Below, in pieces: positions 8,571 to 17,264 of a stretch of DNA of 64,000 bases. Positions within the stretch are counted from its first letter, which is position 1, and every line of letters begins with the position of its first letter. The DNA is from Bacteroidales bacterium UBA4116 (lineage in GTDB: Bacteria; Bacteroidota; Bacteroidia; Bacteroidales; Tannerellaceae): the NCBI GenBank assembly GCA_002381645.1, contig DFXE01000015.1:134789-198788 (forward strand), given 5' to 3'. Made by a program: the position numbers and the translations under genes. The notes under the pieces are model-generated. The model was not told where the DNA came from, made no database searches, and saw only the letters and a program-made list of their open reading frames with translations.

Positions 8571-9749
8571 TTACTTTTCTATTTTAATCCAGGTCGCCTT
8601 TTTCCATATCCATTCTAATGGACCTTGCCGGTGGAATCGTAGCCACCAGCGACAAAAAAAGTATTGTAAAAAGAAAACGCCTATTCCCATAAGAAAGCAT
8701 ACCGTAATACCGGTATACTGGTAAAGCCCAAGTCCCCAGTTGTAAAACAAAAATCCCCCAATCAAAGACTGCGATAAATAGTTTGTCAAACTAAGACGTC
8801 CATATGGTGCTAATTGATGAAGAACATGACTGAACTTTGTCAGATAATAAACAAGTATTATTCCTGCAAACAGTATTCCTGTAAATGCAATATTGGAATA
8901 TGAATTAAGTATAAGCATAGAAGGTAAAAGGAATGCATCCCGGCTTATAAAGTCGGGAAATATAGTTATTAATCCATAAGACGGAAAAAAGGCTATTACG
9001 GATATGATGAATACTTTAATCCACAATTTTATGTTTTTTACTGAAGCTATAAAAAAATTCCTACGCCCTATTAACATCCCTATCATAAACAGTCCTGCGG
9101 TTTGAGTGACCCGTCCATGTAAAACCATCCAACCCATATTAGCAATATTACCCGTCCATATTGCAGTTTTACACATTTCAATGAAAGAACCTTCTTTCTG
9201 AGTGGTGTTTACTATCTCCCAGTATGAAGAATCGAATTCAGTATTGATTATGTATTCGGGTTTAACGAATGCATAAATTAATTGTCCCCATTCAATAGGC
9301 TGTAATAAAAGAAAAACTGCTATAAATGCAACTATTTTGTTAGAAAGGCGACAGACTAAAATCAACACATAACCAACTACTGCATATAGTACCAATATTT
9401 CACCAGGAAATAAAGCCGAATTAATGCAAGCTATAAAAAAGAGCAAGAATAGTCGCCAGGCAAAGCGTGCACGAAAATCGTTGCCCTTTCCTTTTTGTGA
9501 ATTATCTTGAATAAAAAAACTGAATCCGAAGAGTAAAGCAAAAATACAATATGCTTTACCTGAAAATAAAAAAAATACACTATCCCATATTATTCTATCT
9601 GTAAATATAAGAAAATTACAGTTTTCTTCCGGAAAGCTATTAAGGCTGAAACGCTCGACGAAATGGATAAGTGTAATTCCGATTACAGCAAAACCACGTA
9701 ATACATCTGCTATTTCTATGCGATGGGTTAATGTATTAGATGAGAACAT
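8571..9749 (-). CDS. DUF418 family membrane protein (YeiB-like)
   Basis: Polytopic inner-membrane protein of 392 aa with about ten hydrophobic segments. The N-terminal RGFAVIGITLIHF and the C-terminal GRLSLTNYLSQSLIGGFLFY followed by GPLEWIWK are the hallmarks of the DUF418/YeiB family. The function is unknown; the fold resembles membrane acyltransferases. It stands alone, with 380 bases separating it from the SMR gene, and no operon partner is visible. Confidence 0.85.
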   Translation of the reverse strand: MFSSNTLTHRIEIADVLRGFAVIGITLIHFVERFSLNSFPEENCNFLIFTDRIIWDSVFFLFSGKAYCIFALLFGFSFFIQDNSQKGKGNDFRARFAWRLFLLFFIACINSALFPGEILVLYAVVGYVLILVCRLSNKIVAFIAVFLLLQPIEWGQLIYAFVKPEYIINTEFDSSYWEIVNTTQKEGSFIEMCKTAIWTGNIANMGWMVLHGRVTQTAGLFMIGMLIGRRNFFIASVKNIKLWIKVFIISVIAFFPSYGLITIFPDFISRDAFLLPSMLILNSYSNIAFTGILFAGIILVYYLTKFSHVLHQLAPYGRLSLTNYLSQSLIGGFLFYNWGLGLYQYTGITVCFLMGIGVFFLQYFFCRWWLRFHRQGPLEWIWKKATWIKIEK

Positions 9750-10129
9750 ATACTTCAGATCTCAAATGTTAACATATTAGTTTATTTATGGTTCAAATCT
9801 ATTGTAAATACTTCATACTTTCCAAAAATAATAAAACAATAGTTTTGCACACTTATTTTATAAGATACTTTTTCATACCCTAACCAGTGAAATTACTTGT
9901 TTTACTTCTGGTACAGCAGATTTAATATATAATAAATCTGTTTTTCTTGAAGTTATTCAAAAATTCGTCAATAACTCTATACTTTTAATTAGATCATATA
10001 TTTAGTTATCCCCTGTGTTGCAAAAAGAAAATACATAACTGAAATATCTCAAAATTAAATAAAGCCGAGTGTTACTTTTGCACTTCAACTACTATAAAAT
10101 TAACCAATAACTATTATAAAGAAACACGA
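9750..10129. other. AT-rich intergenic gap
   Basis: No coding frame is supported. On the plus strand a -7-like box (TACTTTTG, 10073-10080) points toward genes that run the opposite way, so it has no visible target and may be a leftover promoter. Confidence 0.5.
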
Positions 10130-10456
10130 TTAATGAGATACAAGTTTAAGCCCTACAATTGATGCTATCAATATAGAGATAAATAATATTCTTAAAAAAC
10201 CGGCAGGTTCACTAAATACCACAATACCCATCAGAACTGTACCCACAGCACCTATTCCTGTCCACACAGCATACGCTGTACCGATTGGTAAAGTTTGAGT
10301 TGCTTTAACTAATAACACCATGCTAATTGTCAGAGAAACTAAAAACCCTGTTAACCACCAATACATTTCACTTCCAGATGTTTCTTTCATTTTACCTAAA
10401 CATGAAGTAAATCCTACTTCAAATAACCCAGCTAATATTAAAATAATCCAATTCAT
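10130..10456 (-). CDS. SMR family exporter (Gdx/SugE-like)
   Basis: Small multidrug resistance protein of 108 aa with four membrane helices, working as an antiparallel dimer that exchanges protons for substrate through the essential Glu at residue 13 (GLFEVGF). The helix-3 segment GTAYAVWTGIGAVGTVL is typical of SMR proteins, and the WTGIGAVG form and SugE-like N-terminus favour guanidinium exporters over the QacE/EmrE type. It lies 66 bases downstream of a Crp/Fnr regulator on the same strand, so it may be that regulator's target or co-transcribed with it. Confidence 0.85.
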   Translation of the reverse strand: MNWIILILAGLFEVGFTSCLGKMKETSGSEMYWWLTGFLVSLTISMVLLVKATQTLPIGTAYAVWTGIGAVGTVLMGIVVFSEPAGFLRILFISILIASIVGLKLVSH

Positions 10457-10522
10457 TTTATTTAAAATTTACTGCAAAAATCAGGAATTGAAATCAACGA
10501 ACATTTTACAAATGATAAAAAA

Positions 10523-11086
10523 TTATTTCATTTTAGCCCTGATCCTACTTAAAGAAACCTGTGTTATTCCCAAATAAGATGCAATATAAGACAATTGCAC
10601 CCTTTGAAATAATTTAGGATTGTTTTCAATTAATTCATTATACCGTACTGTTGCTGTTGTGAATTGTCTTGCTATAAGTCTTTCTTCTGTTTTAAGCAAT
10701 TCCAGTTCCGCAAATCTCCTTCCCCAATTTGCAACATGAATATCTTTATTAAACAGATTGTTTAAAGCATTTACATTAAGTTTATATAATATACTGTCTT
10801 CCAATAATTCTACATTCTCATATCCTTTCAAACCATTAACATAGCTTTTCATTGAAACAATTGTATCTCCTTCACTTCCAAACCAAAAAGTAACTTCATC
10901 ATTAGATGAGTTAATATAAGCCCGGACAATTCCTTTTTTTATAAAATATATATTTCTTTCTATTTTATCTGCATTTAGTAAACGATGCCCTTTAGAAAAA
11001 TGATTTTCTGCAATAGCCTGTACTATACTATTTCTTGAATCTTCTGGAAGTTTGTATATTTTATCTAAAATTAAATCTATGTGCAT
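10523..11086 (-). CDS. Crp/Fnr family transcriptional regulator
   Basis: A 187-aa one-component regulator. The N-terminal cyclic-nucleotide-binding-like beta barrel (residues about 15-110, with NIYFIKKGIVRAYI) lacks the cAMP phosphate-binding Arg-Ser pair, so its ligand is unknown. The C-terminal helix-turn-helix has SYIASYLGITQVSLSRIR at its recognition helix. It is of the short Bacteroidetes type. It lies upstream of the SMR exporter on the same strand and divergent from the TolC export operon, so it could control either. Confidence 0.85.
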   Translation of the reverse strand: MHIDLILDKIYKLPEDSRNSIVQAIAENHFSKGHRLLNADKIERNIYFIKKGIVRAYINSSNDEVTFWFGSEGDTIVSMKSYVNGLKGYENVELLEDSILYKLNVNALNNLFNKDIHVANWGRRFAELELLKTEERLIARQFTTATVRYNELIENNPKLFQRVQLSYIASYLGITQVSLSRIRAKMK

Positions 11087-11681
11087 TTGGTAGTTATTAA
11101 AGTAATATCATCTTTGCAAAAAAATATTGATTTTTGAATCCGACTATAAAAATAAGTAAAAGAAGACTTTAATATACAATCCCAATCACTCTATTTATAT
11201 TTAAGCCAACACTTTCTTATAAAATAAGACATACCAAATTGTCTATAATTCAATTATAACCTATCCTAAAATATTTTCTACTTAAAATTTCATCCCTCAA
11301 TACAGATTTTAATTGTTCATATATTTGAAACAGTACCCGTTATTATACAAAATGTATCTTTTTGATTTAAGGCAATTTAGTACACAAAAACAACAATATA
11401 TATAATAAATTACTACAATATCGTTACCTACATTTTTGATTACAAATTAAATCTCATAATAATGAGAAACTAATTTTTAAACTTTTGTTCCTACTTTTCA
11501 AAATTGAAACTTCATCTCACATTATAAATCAACAAAAAAGCAGGTTCTAAATATCTCTCATAAATTCTAAAGCTATAAGTCATAATGTATATATAAACAT
11601 TTCAAACCACATATTGTTATAACAGTAATTTAAATAAAGGCTTCTCATGTCAATACAAGACTGGAAATTAATCCGCAAAAT
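11087..11681. other. AT-rich divergent intergenic region
   Basis: About 595 bases between the Crp/Fnr regulator and the export operon. No gene or clear gene fossil is seen. It must hold the two divergent promoters, but no convincing -7/-33 pair can be picked out in such AT-rich sequence. Confidence 0.5.
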
Positions 11682-13115
11682 ATGATTAAGCAAACAATCA
11701 TCTTATATATTGTGATGTTAGCCCTCTCAGCTGAAAGCATGACCTCTCAGCAAAAAGAAATCTCTCTTACATTCAGTCAAGCTTTGCAAATATTGCAAAA
11801 TGAAAACAAAAGTATAAAGATAGCCGGACGCGAAGCTGTATTAGCCCGAAATGAACGCCAGCGCATCAACTCATTCTGGTTCCCAAAAATAACCGCAACC
11901 GGCGCCTACATACATATGACTAACGAAATAGAAGTAAAAGAATCTCTATCACAATTCACCGACCCCGCTGTGGATTTCATCCATTCCATTCTACCATATG
12001 AAGAACTCCTAACGAACATACTCAACGAAATAGGTAAAAGCTCATTTAGCGTACCCCTATTGCCACGCAATATGACAAGCGTAGACGCCATCGTAACCCT
12101 TCCTTTATTTACTGGAGGAAAACGAATCTATGCCGGAAAAATAGGAAAACAAATGGAAGAAGCTGCCCAAATAAACAAAGAAAAAATATACGCGGAGCAA
12201 CAGGTACTTTTAGTAGAAACCTACTATGGCCTGTGTTTAGGACAAGAAATCCTAGAAGTAAAAAAAGAAACTTATGAAGCACTTGACCTCCATTACCGCA
12301 ACGCACTCAAGCTAGAAGCAAACGGCATGCTCACTAAAGCCGAACGACTATTCTTCCAGGTCAACCGCGACGAAGCCAAACGCGAACTAGAAATAGCCCG
12401 AAAAGACCTCGAAGTCATGCAAAAAACATTCAAAACAATCGTAAAAATCGACACCGATCAACACATAAAACCCACATCAAATCTCTTCATCAACCCTACA
12501 TTGCCCCACATAACCTATTACAAAGAACTTGTATCAGTAAAAAACTACCAGGTAAACCAACTCTATATTCATACCAACATGCAAAGACAACAACTCAAGA
12601 TAGCCCGTTCAGCCTACCTGCCTAACATAGAACTGTTCGGCAAACAAACCCTCTACGCCAACGGCATTCCTCGTAATCTTTCACCACGCACCATGATAGG
12701 AGTAGGGTTCGTATGGAATATCTTCGACGGCCTTGACCGAGAGAAAAACATACGCCAAGCCAAAATAACACAACAAATCCTCGACATACAAAAGGAAAAA
12801 ATAACAGAAGATATAAACCTCGCAGTAGATAAATTTTACAACCAAACACAAACCGCAATCGACAATGTAGAAGCACTTAAAACAACTATAGAAATGAGCC
12901 GCGAACTCGTACGCACACGACGTAAAGCTTATACCGAAGGAATGGCCACAGCAGCCGAAGTAGTCGACGCCGAACTCCTGCTTTCTAAAGTCAGACTCAC
13001 CACCCTCTTCGCCTATTACCAGTTCGACACCGGACTCATCAACCTACTCGCCATAAGCGGAGTACCCGAAACATTCTACCAATATAGCCAATCAAAACAA
13101 TATGGACAAAAGTAA
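11682..13115 (+). CDS. TolC-family outer membrane efflux protein
   Basis: Outer-membrane channel component of a tripartite exporter, 477 aa. An N-terminal signal peptide (MIKQTIILYIVMLALSAES) precedes two OEP repeats with long periplasmic helices. The segment LTFSQALQILQNENKSIKIA opens the first repeat, and the second ends in the usual EVVDAELLLSKV helix. It is the first gene of a four-gene operon and overlaps the next gene by 14 bases. The codon pattern is unusual for the window, with many C-ending codons and an A+C-rich sense strand. Confidence 0.9.
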   Translation: MIKQTIILYIVMLALSAESMTSQQKEISLTFSQALQILQNENKSIKIAGREAVLARNERQRINSFWFPKITATGAYIHMTNEIEVKESLSQFTDPAVDFIHSILPYEELLTNILNEIGKSSFSVPLLPRNMTSVDAIVTLPLFTGGKRIYAGKIGKQMEEAAQINKEKIYAEQQVLLVETYYGLCLGQEILEVKKETYEALDLHYRNALKLEANGMLTKAERLFFQVNRDEAKRELEIARKDLEVMQKTFKTIVKIDTDQHIKPTSNLFINPTLPHITYYKELVSVKNYQVNQLYIHTNMQRQQLKIARSAYLPNIELFGKQTLYANGIPRNLSPRTMIGVGFVWNIFDGLDREKNIRQAKITQQILDIQKEKITEDINLAVDKFYNQTQTAIDNVEALKTTIEMSRELVRTRRKAYTEGMATAAEVVDAELLLSKVRLTTLFAYYQFDTGLINLLAISGVPETFYQYSQSKQYGQK

Positions 13116-14091
13116 AAAATACATCGCAATCGCATTCATAGCCGTATTAATCCTAGTCATCATTATAACTACTATCGGCATCCTCACCCTCGACAACCAA
13201 CTTGAACCCATCCAAGGACAAGTAGAAGCAACTGAAATACGCATATCCGGGAAAATACTCGGACGCATCGACCACTATTATGTCAAAGAAGGACAAAACG
13301 TACAAAAAGGCGATACACTCGTATTGATCAACAGCCCGGAAGCACAAGCCAAATATAACCAGGTAAACGCTCTCGGCGAGGTAGCCATATATGAAAACCA
13401 AAAGGTAAAAGAAGGTACACGCAGCGAAATAACTGAAACAGCACGCCAACTATGGATTAAAACAAAATCCGACCTTGATCTTGCACAAGTCACATATTAC
13501 CGGATCGAAAATCTCTACCGCGATAGTGTAGTCACCGAACAGCACCGCGACGAAACTTATGCCCTTTATCGGGCTGCACAAGCAGCCGAACGTGCTGCCT
13601 TCCAGCAATATCAGATGGCCATTGAAGGCCCACGGGTAGAAGACCGGCGTAGCTCGCAATCTATGGTCAACGCAGCCAAAAGCACCGTCGAAGAAATCGG
13701 TTACCTTCTCGACGATACCCGACTCATCGCACCTGAAAACGGACAAATAGCAGTCATATATCCCAAACGCGGAGAACTAGTTGCCCCCGGAACACCCATC
13801 ATGACACTAATAGTAATAGAGGACACATACGTAACACTAAATATCCGCGAAGACCTCATGCCGCACTTCAGAATAGGAAGTCTGTTTAAAGGAAACATAC
13901 CCGCCCTCAATCAACAAGAAATACAATTTGAAATCTACTACATAAGCCCTCTAGGAAGCTACGCCACTTGGAAATCCACCAAAGAAAGCGACTCCTACGA
14001 CATGCGCACATTCGAAATAAAAGCACGTCCCGCCAAGCCTGTTGAGGGTATGCGCCCCGGAATGACAGTATTAGTAAACCCTGAAATATAG
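13102..14091 (+). CDS. HlyD-family periplasmic adaptor
   Basis: Membrane-fusion protein that links the ABC permeases to the TolC channel. One N-terminal membrane helix (residues about 8-28) is followed by a biotinyl-lipoyl-like half (RIDHYYVKEGQNVQKGDTLV), a helical hairpin, the second lipoyl half (LIAPENGQIAVIYPKRGELV) and a beta-barrel domain ending in GMRPGMTVLV. At 329 aa it is normal for YbhG/EmrA-type adaptors. It is translationally coupled to the TolC gene and lies 4 bases before the first permease. Confidence 0.9.
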   Translation: MDKSKKYIAIAFIAVLILVIIITTIGILTLDNQLEPIQGQVEATEIRISGKILGRIDHYYVKEGQNVQKGDTLVLINSPEAQAKYNQVNALGEVAIYENQKVKEGTRSEITETARQLWIKTKSDLDLAQVTYYRIENLYRDSVVTEQHRDETYALYRAAQAAERAAFQQYQMAIEGPRVEDRRSSQSMVNAAKSTVEEIGYLLDDTRLIAPENGQIAVIYPKRGELVAPGTPIMTLIVIEDTYVTLNIREDLMPHFRIGSLFKGNIPALNQQEIQFEIYYISPLGSYATWKSTKESDSYDMRTFEIKARPAKPVEGMRPGMTVLVNPEI

Positions 14092-14095
14092 CAAC

Positions 14096-15283
14096 ATGTC
14101 TTTCATAACAAACCCCAAAAACCCCTTCCGTCGGGTATTCGAACGTGAAGTCAATCGAATGATATCGCGCCGGCTCTATTTCGGAGTATGTATCATACTT
14201 CCATTATTTACTATTTTCTTCATGAACACCATCTTCGGCAAAGGGAGTATGGAAAACATTCCTGTGGGCATAGTCGACCTCGACCAGACGTCCACCTCAC
14301 GGCAAATCACCCGCACACTCGCCGCAGTACCTACAATTCAAATCACCAAAAACTATGCCGATCCAAAAGAATCACGCAAAGCCACACTCCGAAAAGATAT
14401 CTATGCCTACGTCCTCATCCCCAAAAACTTTGAATCCGACCTTTTAGGGGGACGTGAAGCTACCATACCCTACTACATCCACTACGCTCTACTAAGCGTA
14501 GGAGTAGAATTACAAGGTGCTCTCGAAACAACCTTTGCCCAAATAGCCCTTACACCATTAGTCACCGCAGGTGCAAGCTTGGGAACAACACCGAAAGACA
14601 TAGAAAGCTTCCTGCTTCCCGTCAACTTCGAGGCACACCCCCTCTACAACCCCTCTCTAGACTATACCATATACCTGATCAGTCCTTTCTTCTACGTACT
14701 CTACCAAATAATCATTCTTTTGGTAACCATGTACACCCTCGGTAGCGAAATAAAATTTAAAACTGCTGCAGAATGGCTCCACACAGCCGATATGAATATT
14801 TTCACCGCCGTTACAGCCAAATTATTACCCTACACCTTAATATACATTATCATGGGAATATTTGCCAACTACATCATGTTCGGCATTCAACAAATCCCTC
14901 TTCAGGCCGGATATCTTCCTGTTAACCTGTCAACCGCCCTTTTTATAATCGCAACTCAAGCATTCGGTGTGCTAATCTTCTCCATCTTCCCCGCGATCAG
15001 TATTATCATGAGCATCGGTTCCATGATTGGTTCACTAGGTGCCACACTTTCAGGTGTAACTTTCCCCCTCTTTGCCATGCACCCTGTGATACATTACGTC
15101 TCCTACCTCTTCCCCATAAAACACTTTGTACAAATTAACCAAAATATACTATACGGCAACTTTGGTTTTTCGTACGCATGGCAAAATGTAAACATACTCC
15201 TGCTATTCTTGCTGCCTGCACTACTTATACTACCACACCTTAAAAACTCAACACTCAGCGGGAAATATGAAAACATCGAATAA
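14096..15283 (+). CDS. ABC-2 type transporter permease
   Basis: Inner-membrane permease of the ABC2_membrane_3 type, 395 aa: one N-terminal helix (near residues 27-47), a large periplasmic domain of about 140 residues, then five or six C-terminal helices. It resembles YbhR/YhhJ. It pairs with the next gene, whose start lies inside its last codons (17-base overlap), so the two probably form a heterodimer. No ATP-binding subunit is encoded in the operon. Confidence 0.88.
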   Translation: MSFITNPKNPFRRVFEREVNRMISRRLYFGVCIILPLFTIFFMNTIFGKGSMENIPVGIVDLDQTSTSRQITRTLAAVPTIQITKNYADPKESRKATLRKDIYAYVLIPKNFESDLLGGREATIPYYIHYALLSVGVELQGALETTFAQIALTPLVTAGASLGTTPKDIESFLLPVNFEAHPLYNPSLDYTIYLISPFFYVLYQIIILLVTMYTLGSEIKFKTAAEWLHTADMNIFTAVTAKLLPYTLIYIIMGIFANYIMFGIQQIPLQAGYLPVNLSTALFIIATQAFGVLIFSIFPAISIIMSIGSMIGSLGATLSGVTFPLFAMHPVIHYVSYLFPIKHFVQINQNILYGNFGFSYAWQNVNILLLFLLPALLILPHLKNSTLSGKYENIE

Positions 15284-16502
15284 TAAAATGAAATATGCCA
15301 GGTTGATAGCCGGATATATCATCCGTGAATTCAGGACGATAACAACTAGCTATTCAATTCTTTTGGTGCTCGTCGGAGGTGTATTTATCTATGGTCTCCT
15401 CTACAACTACATGTACCAACCCAACCTTATCCGTCATGTACCCATAGTCATAGTGGACCAATCAAACACAATACTCAGTCGCGAATATCTCCGACTGCTC
15501 GAAGCTTCGCCGCAAATAAAAATATACGCATATGCATCCGACCTGACCGCCGCGAAAAAACTGATGAAAACACAAAAAACCGTTGGAATCGTATATATTC
15601 CGCACGACTTCGAAACACGTACCGGACGAGGGGAGCAAGCTATATTCATGGCAATGGGGAACACCAGTGCCTTCCTCAATTTTGCAGCCATACAAGAAGC
15701 AACCGCCGGAGCTATGATAGAACTCGACGGGCGGCACCGCGCCGAAAGAGCCGTTTATCTCTCACTGCCCACACTATATGCCATCTCCCAAACTCAACCC
15801 ATAAACATAGTCGGCACACCCCTCTACAACTATATAGCAGGTTATGGTAGTTACCTTATACCTGCTGTTTTCATTCTCATACTCTTCCAGACATTGATGA
15901 TGATAATTGGCATGATAACAGGCAATGAACGTCACACCCTTTTAATCCTCGACTATGCAGACAACGGAATCGGCCCACGTAATATTATCGCCATCGTACT
16001 AAGCAAAACATTCACTTACTGTATCTTGTATGCTATTTTCGCTTACTTCCTCATCGGCCTCCTACCCAAATTATTCAGCATCCCCGACATAGGAAATACC
16101 TTCGACATTATCGCTCTGCTCATACTCTTCCTCTTGTCAAGCAGCTTTTTCGGCCTTACCTGCTCCATTATGTATACTGACTCCGAAAGCCCAATACTTA
16201 TGATAGCCTTCTTCTCCGTCGGCCTCGTCTTTCTTTCCGGCATGTCCTACCCCTTAGAACTCATGCCCTGGTACTGGCAAGCCATCCACTACATCATTCC
16301 CGCACCTCCAGCAGTTCTCGCCTACATCCAAGTTAACTCCATGGGAGCCACCCTTGCCGACATTCGCACCGAATACCTAACACTCACTCTACAAACCATA
16401 TCCTATTTCTTCACCGCTTGCCTGGCGATAAGACATAATATAACCCGCTCCCTTAAAGATAAAATCAACAAACAAATCGAAATTGATAAAGACAGAGGAT
16501 AG
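15267..16502 (+). CDS. ABC-2 type transporter permease, second subunit
   Basis: 411-aa paralogue of the preceding permease with the same layout: N-terminal helix near residues 26-46, extracytoplasmic domain, then six helices including LLSSSFFGLTCSIMYTDSE and the FLSGMSYPLELMPWYWQ loop typical of the family. It is the last gene of the operon. A permease pair with TolC and HlyD but no ATPase would have to borrow an ATPase encoded elsewhere, or the ATPase has been lost. The same C-rich codon bias as upstream suggests a single transferred block. Confidence 0.88.
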   Translation: MKTSNNKMKYARLIAGYIIREFRTITTSYSILLVLVGGVFIYGLLYNYMYQPNLIRHVPIVIVDQSNTILSREYLRLLEASPQIKIYAYASDLTAAKKLMKTQKTVGIVYIPHDFETRTGRGEQAIFMAMGNTSAFLNFAAIQEATAGAMIELDGRHRAERAVYLSLPTLYAISQTQPINIVGTPLYNYIAGYGSYLIPAVFILILFQTLMMIIGMITGNERHTLLILDYADNGIGPRNIIAIVLSKTFTYCILYAIFAYFLIGLLPKLFSIPDIGNTFDIIALLILFLLSSSFFGLTCSIMYTDSESPILMIAFFSVGLVFLSGMSYPLELMPWYWQAIHYIIPAPPAVLAYIQVNSMGATLADIRTEYLTLTLQTISYFFTACLAIRHNITRSLKDKINKQIEIDKDRG

Positions 16503-16524
16503 CTTACTAAGGTAACATGACAAC

Positions 16525-17069
16525 TCAAAAACCGAAGAGTTCGAGAACAGGGCTGCTGATGGAGCTCCAAAGATCATTGATGGCATCGGTTCAATTACCC
16601 GCATTCTTAAAAGACAACAACATCAGGAGATTCAAAACAAAAAAATGATAAGTAGGAATTACAGAATGAAATAACTAAACTGAACAAGACTATAAATAGC
16701 GAACTGAGAGAAAAAGAGAAACTTGCCGGAAAAGTAAATAAGATTCATTATTTGTTACCAGATCGCCGACTTTTATTGAAAGGGGAGAATCTCGTCAAAA
16801 GATAGGTTTTACAAGCAATCCAACAAAAAAATCGAATGAATATGAAAGCTATCCGGTTCACAAGATAACTGCATTACAATAAATAAAGTTAACGGTTCAA
16901 AACAGATAATATGAAAATATTATTTGATAGAGGAATATAAAAATCCAATGGCTTTCGGCTTCTCATTAATGGAATTAATATTTTAAAACAGTTCATACAA
17001 AAATATAATGAATTTCTGGAAGCTTTAGGCATCAAGTTAAACAGAAGCTGGAGATTAGTAAAAACATAG
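16525..17069 (+). pseudogene. decayed MobV relaxase, C-terminal part
   Basis: Reading across several frameshifts and stops restores a MobV-like C-terminus. First comes a coiled-coil stretch (PKIIDGIGSITRIL, then KLNKTINSELREKEKLAGKV), next a segment like LNEYFPKV, and finally GINILKQFIQKYNEFLEALG, ending with TAG at 17067-17069. The last part parallels the intact relaxase near 200 (ISDWFKLKYKEFQQSIGINI). The N-terminal relaxase domain is gone. It lies directly behind the export operon and on the same strand, which suggests that the operon arrived with, or beside, a mobilizable element. Confidence 0.5.
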
Positions 17070-17125
17070 GTTTTAAGATATAGTTTGTATTAATAATCAA
17101 ATATTTCATATTCTCCGAAAAACGG

Positions 17126-17237
17126 TTTATTGTCAAATAAATGGACAAGTATGTCTATTAATTAGACAACAGACAAAAGGCATACATTCTCAATATGATC
17201 ATTATTAACAACTTGCATAAGGCGGTATAATTTTTGT
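17126..17237 (+). promoter_or_regulatory. inverted repeat and sigma-54-like promoter of the FtsX permease
   Basis: An imperfect inverted repeat (TTGTCAAATAAATGGAC 17130-17146; GTCTATTAATTAGACAA 17153-17169) is followed 54 bases later by GG-N10-GT (17224-17237), which matches the -24/-12 spacing of sigma-54 promoters except for the C of the -12 GC. The 15-mer TTTATTGTCAAATAA at 17126 recurs upstream of the esterase at 20789, in the same arrangement. Confidence 0.35.
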
Positions 17238-17264
17238 TTATTTTATAGAAATGAAAAAACATAT

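Noticed and set aside
10073..10080. plus-strand -7 box TACTTTTG
   Set aside because: No plus-strand gene follows before 11682 and there is no -33 element, so chance occurrence in AT-rich DNA is likely.
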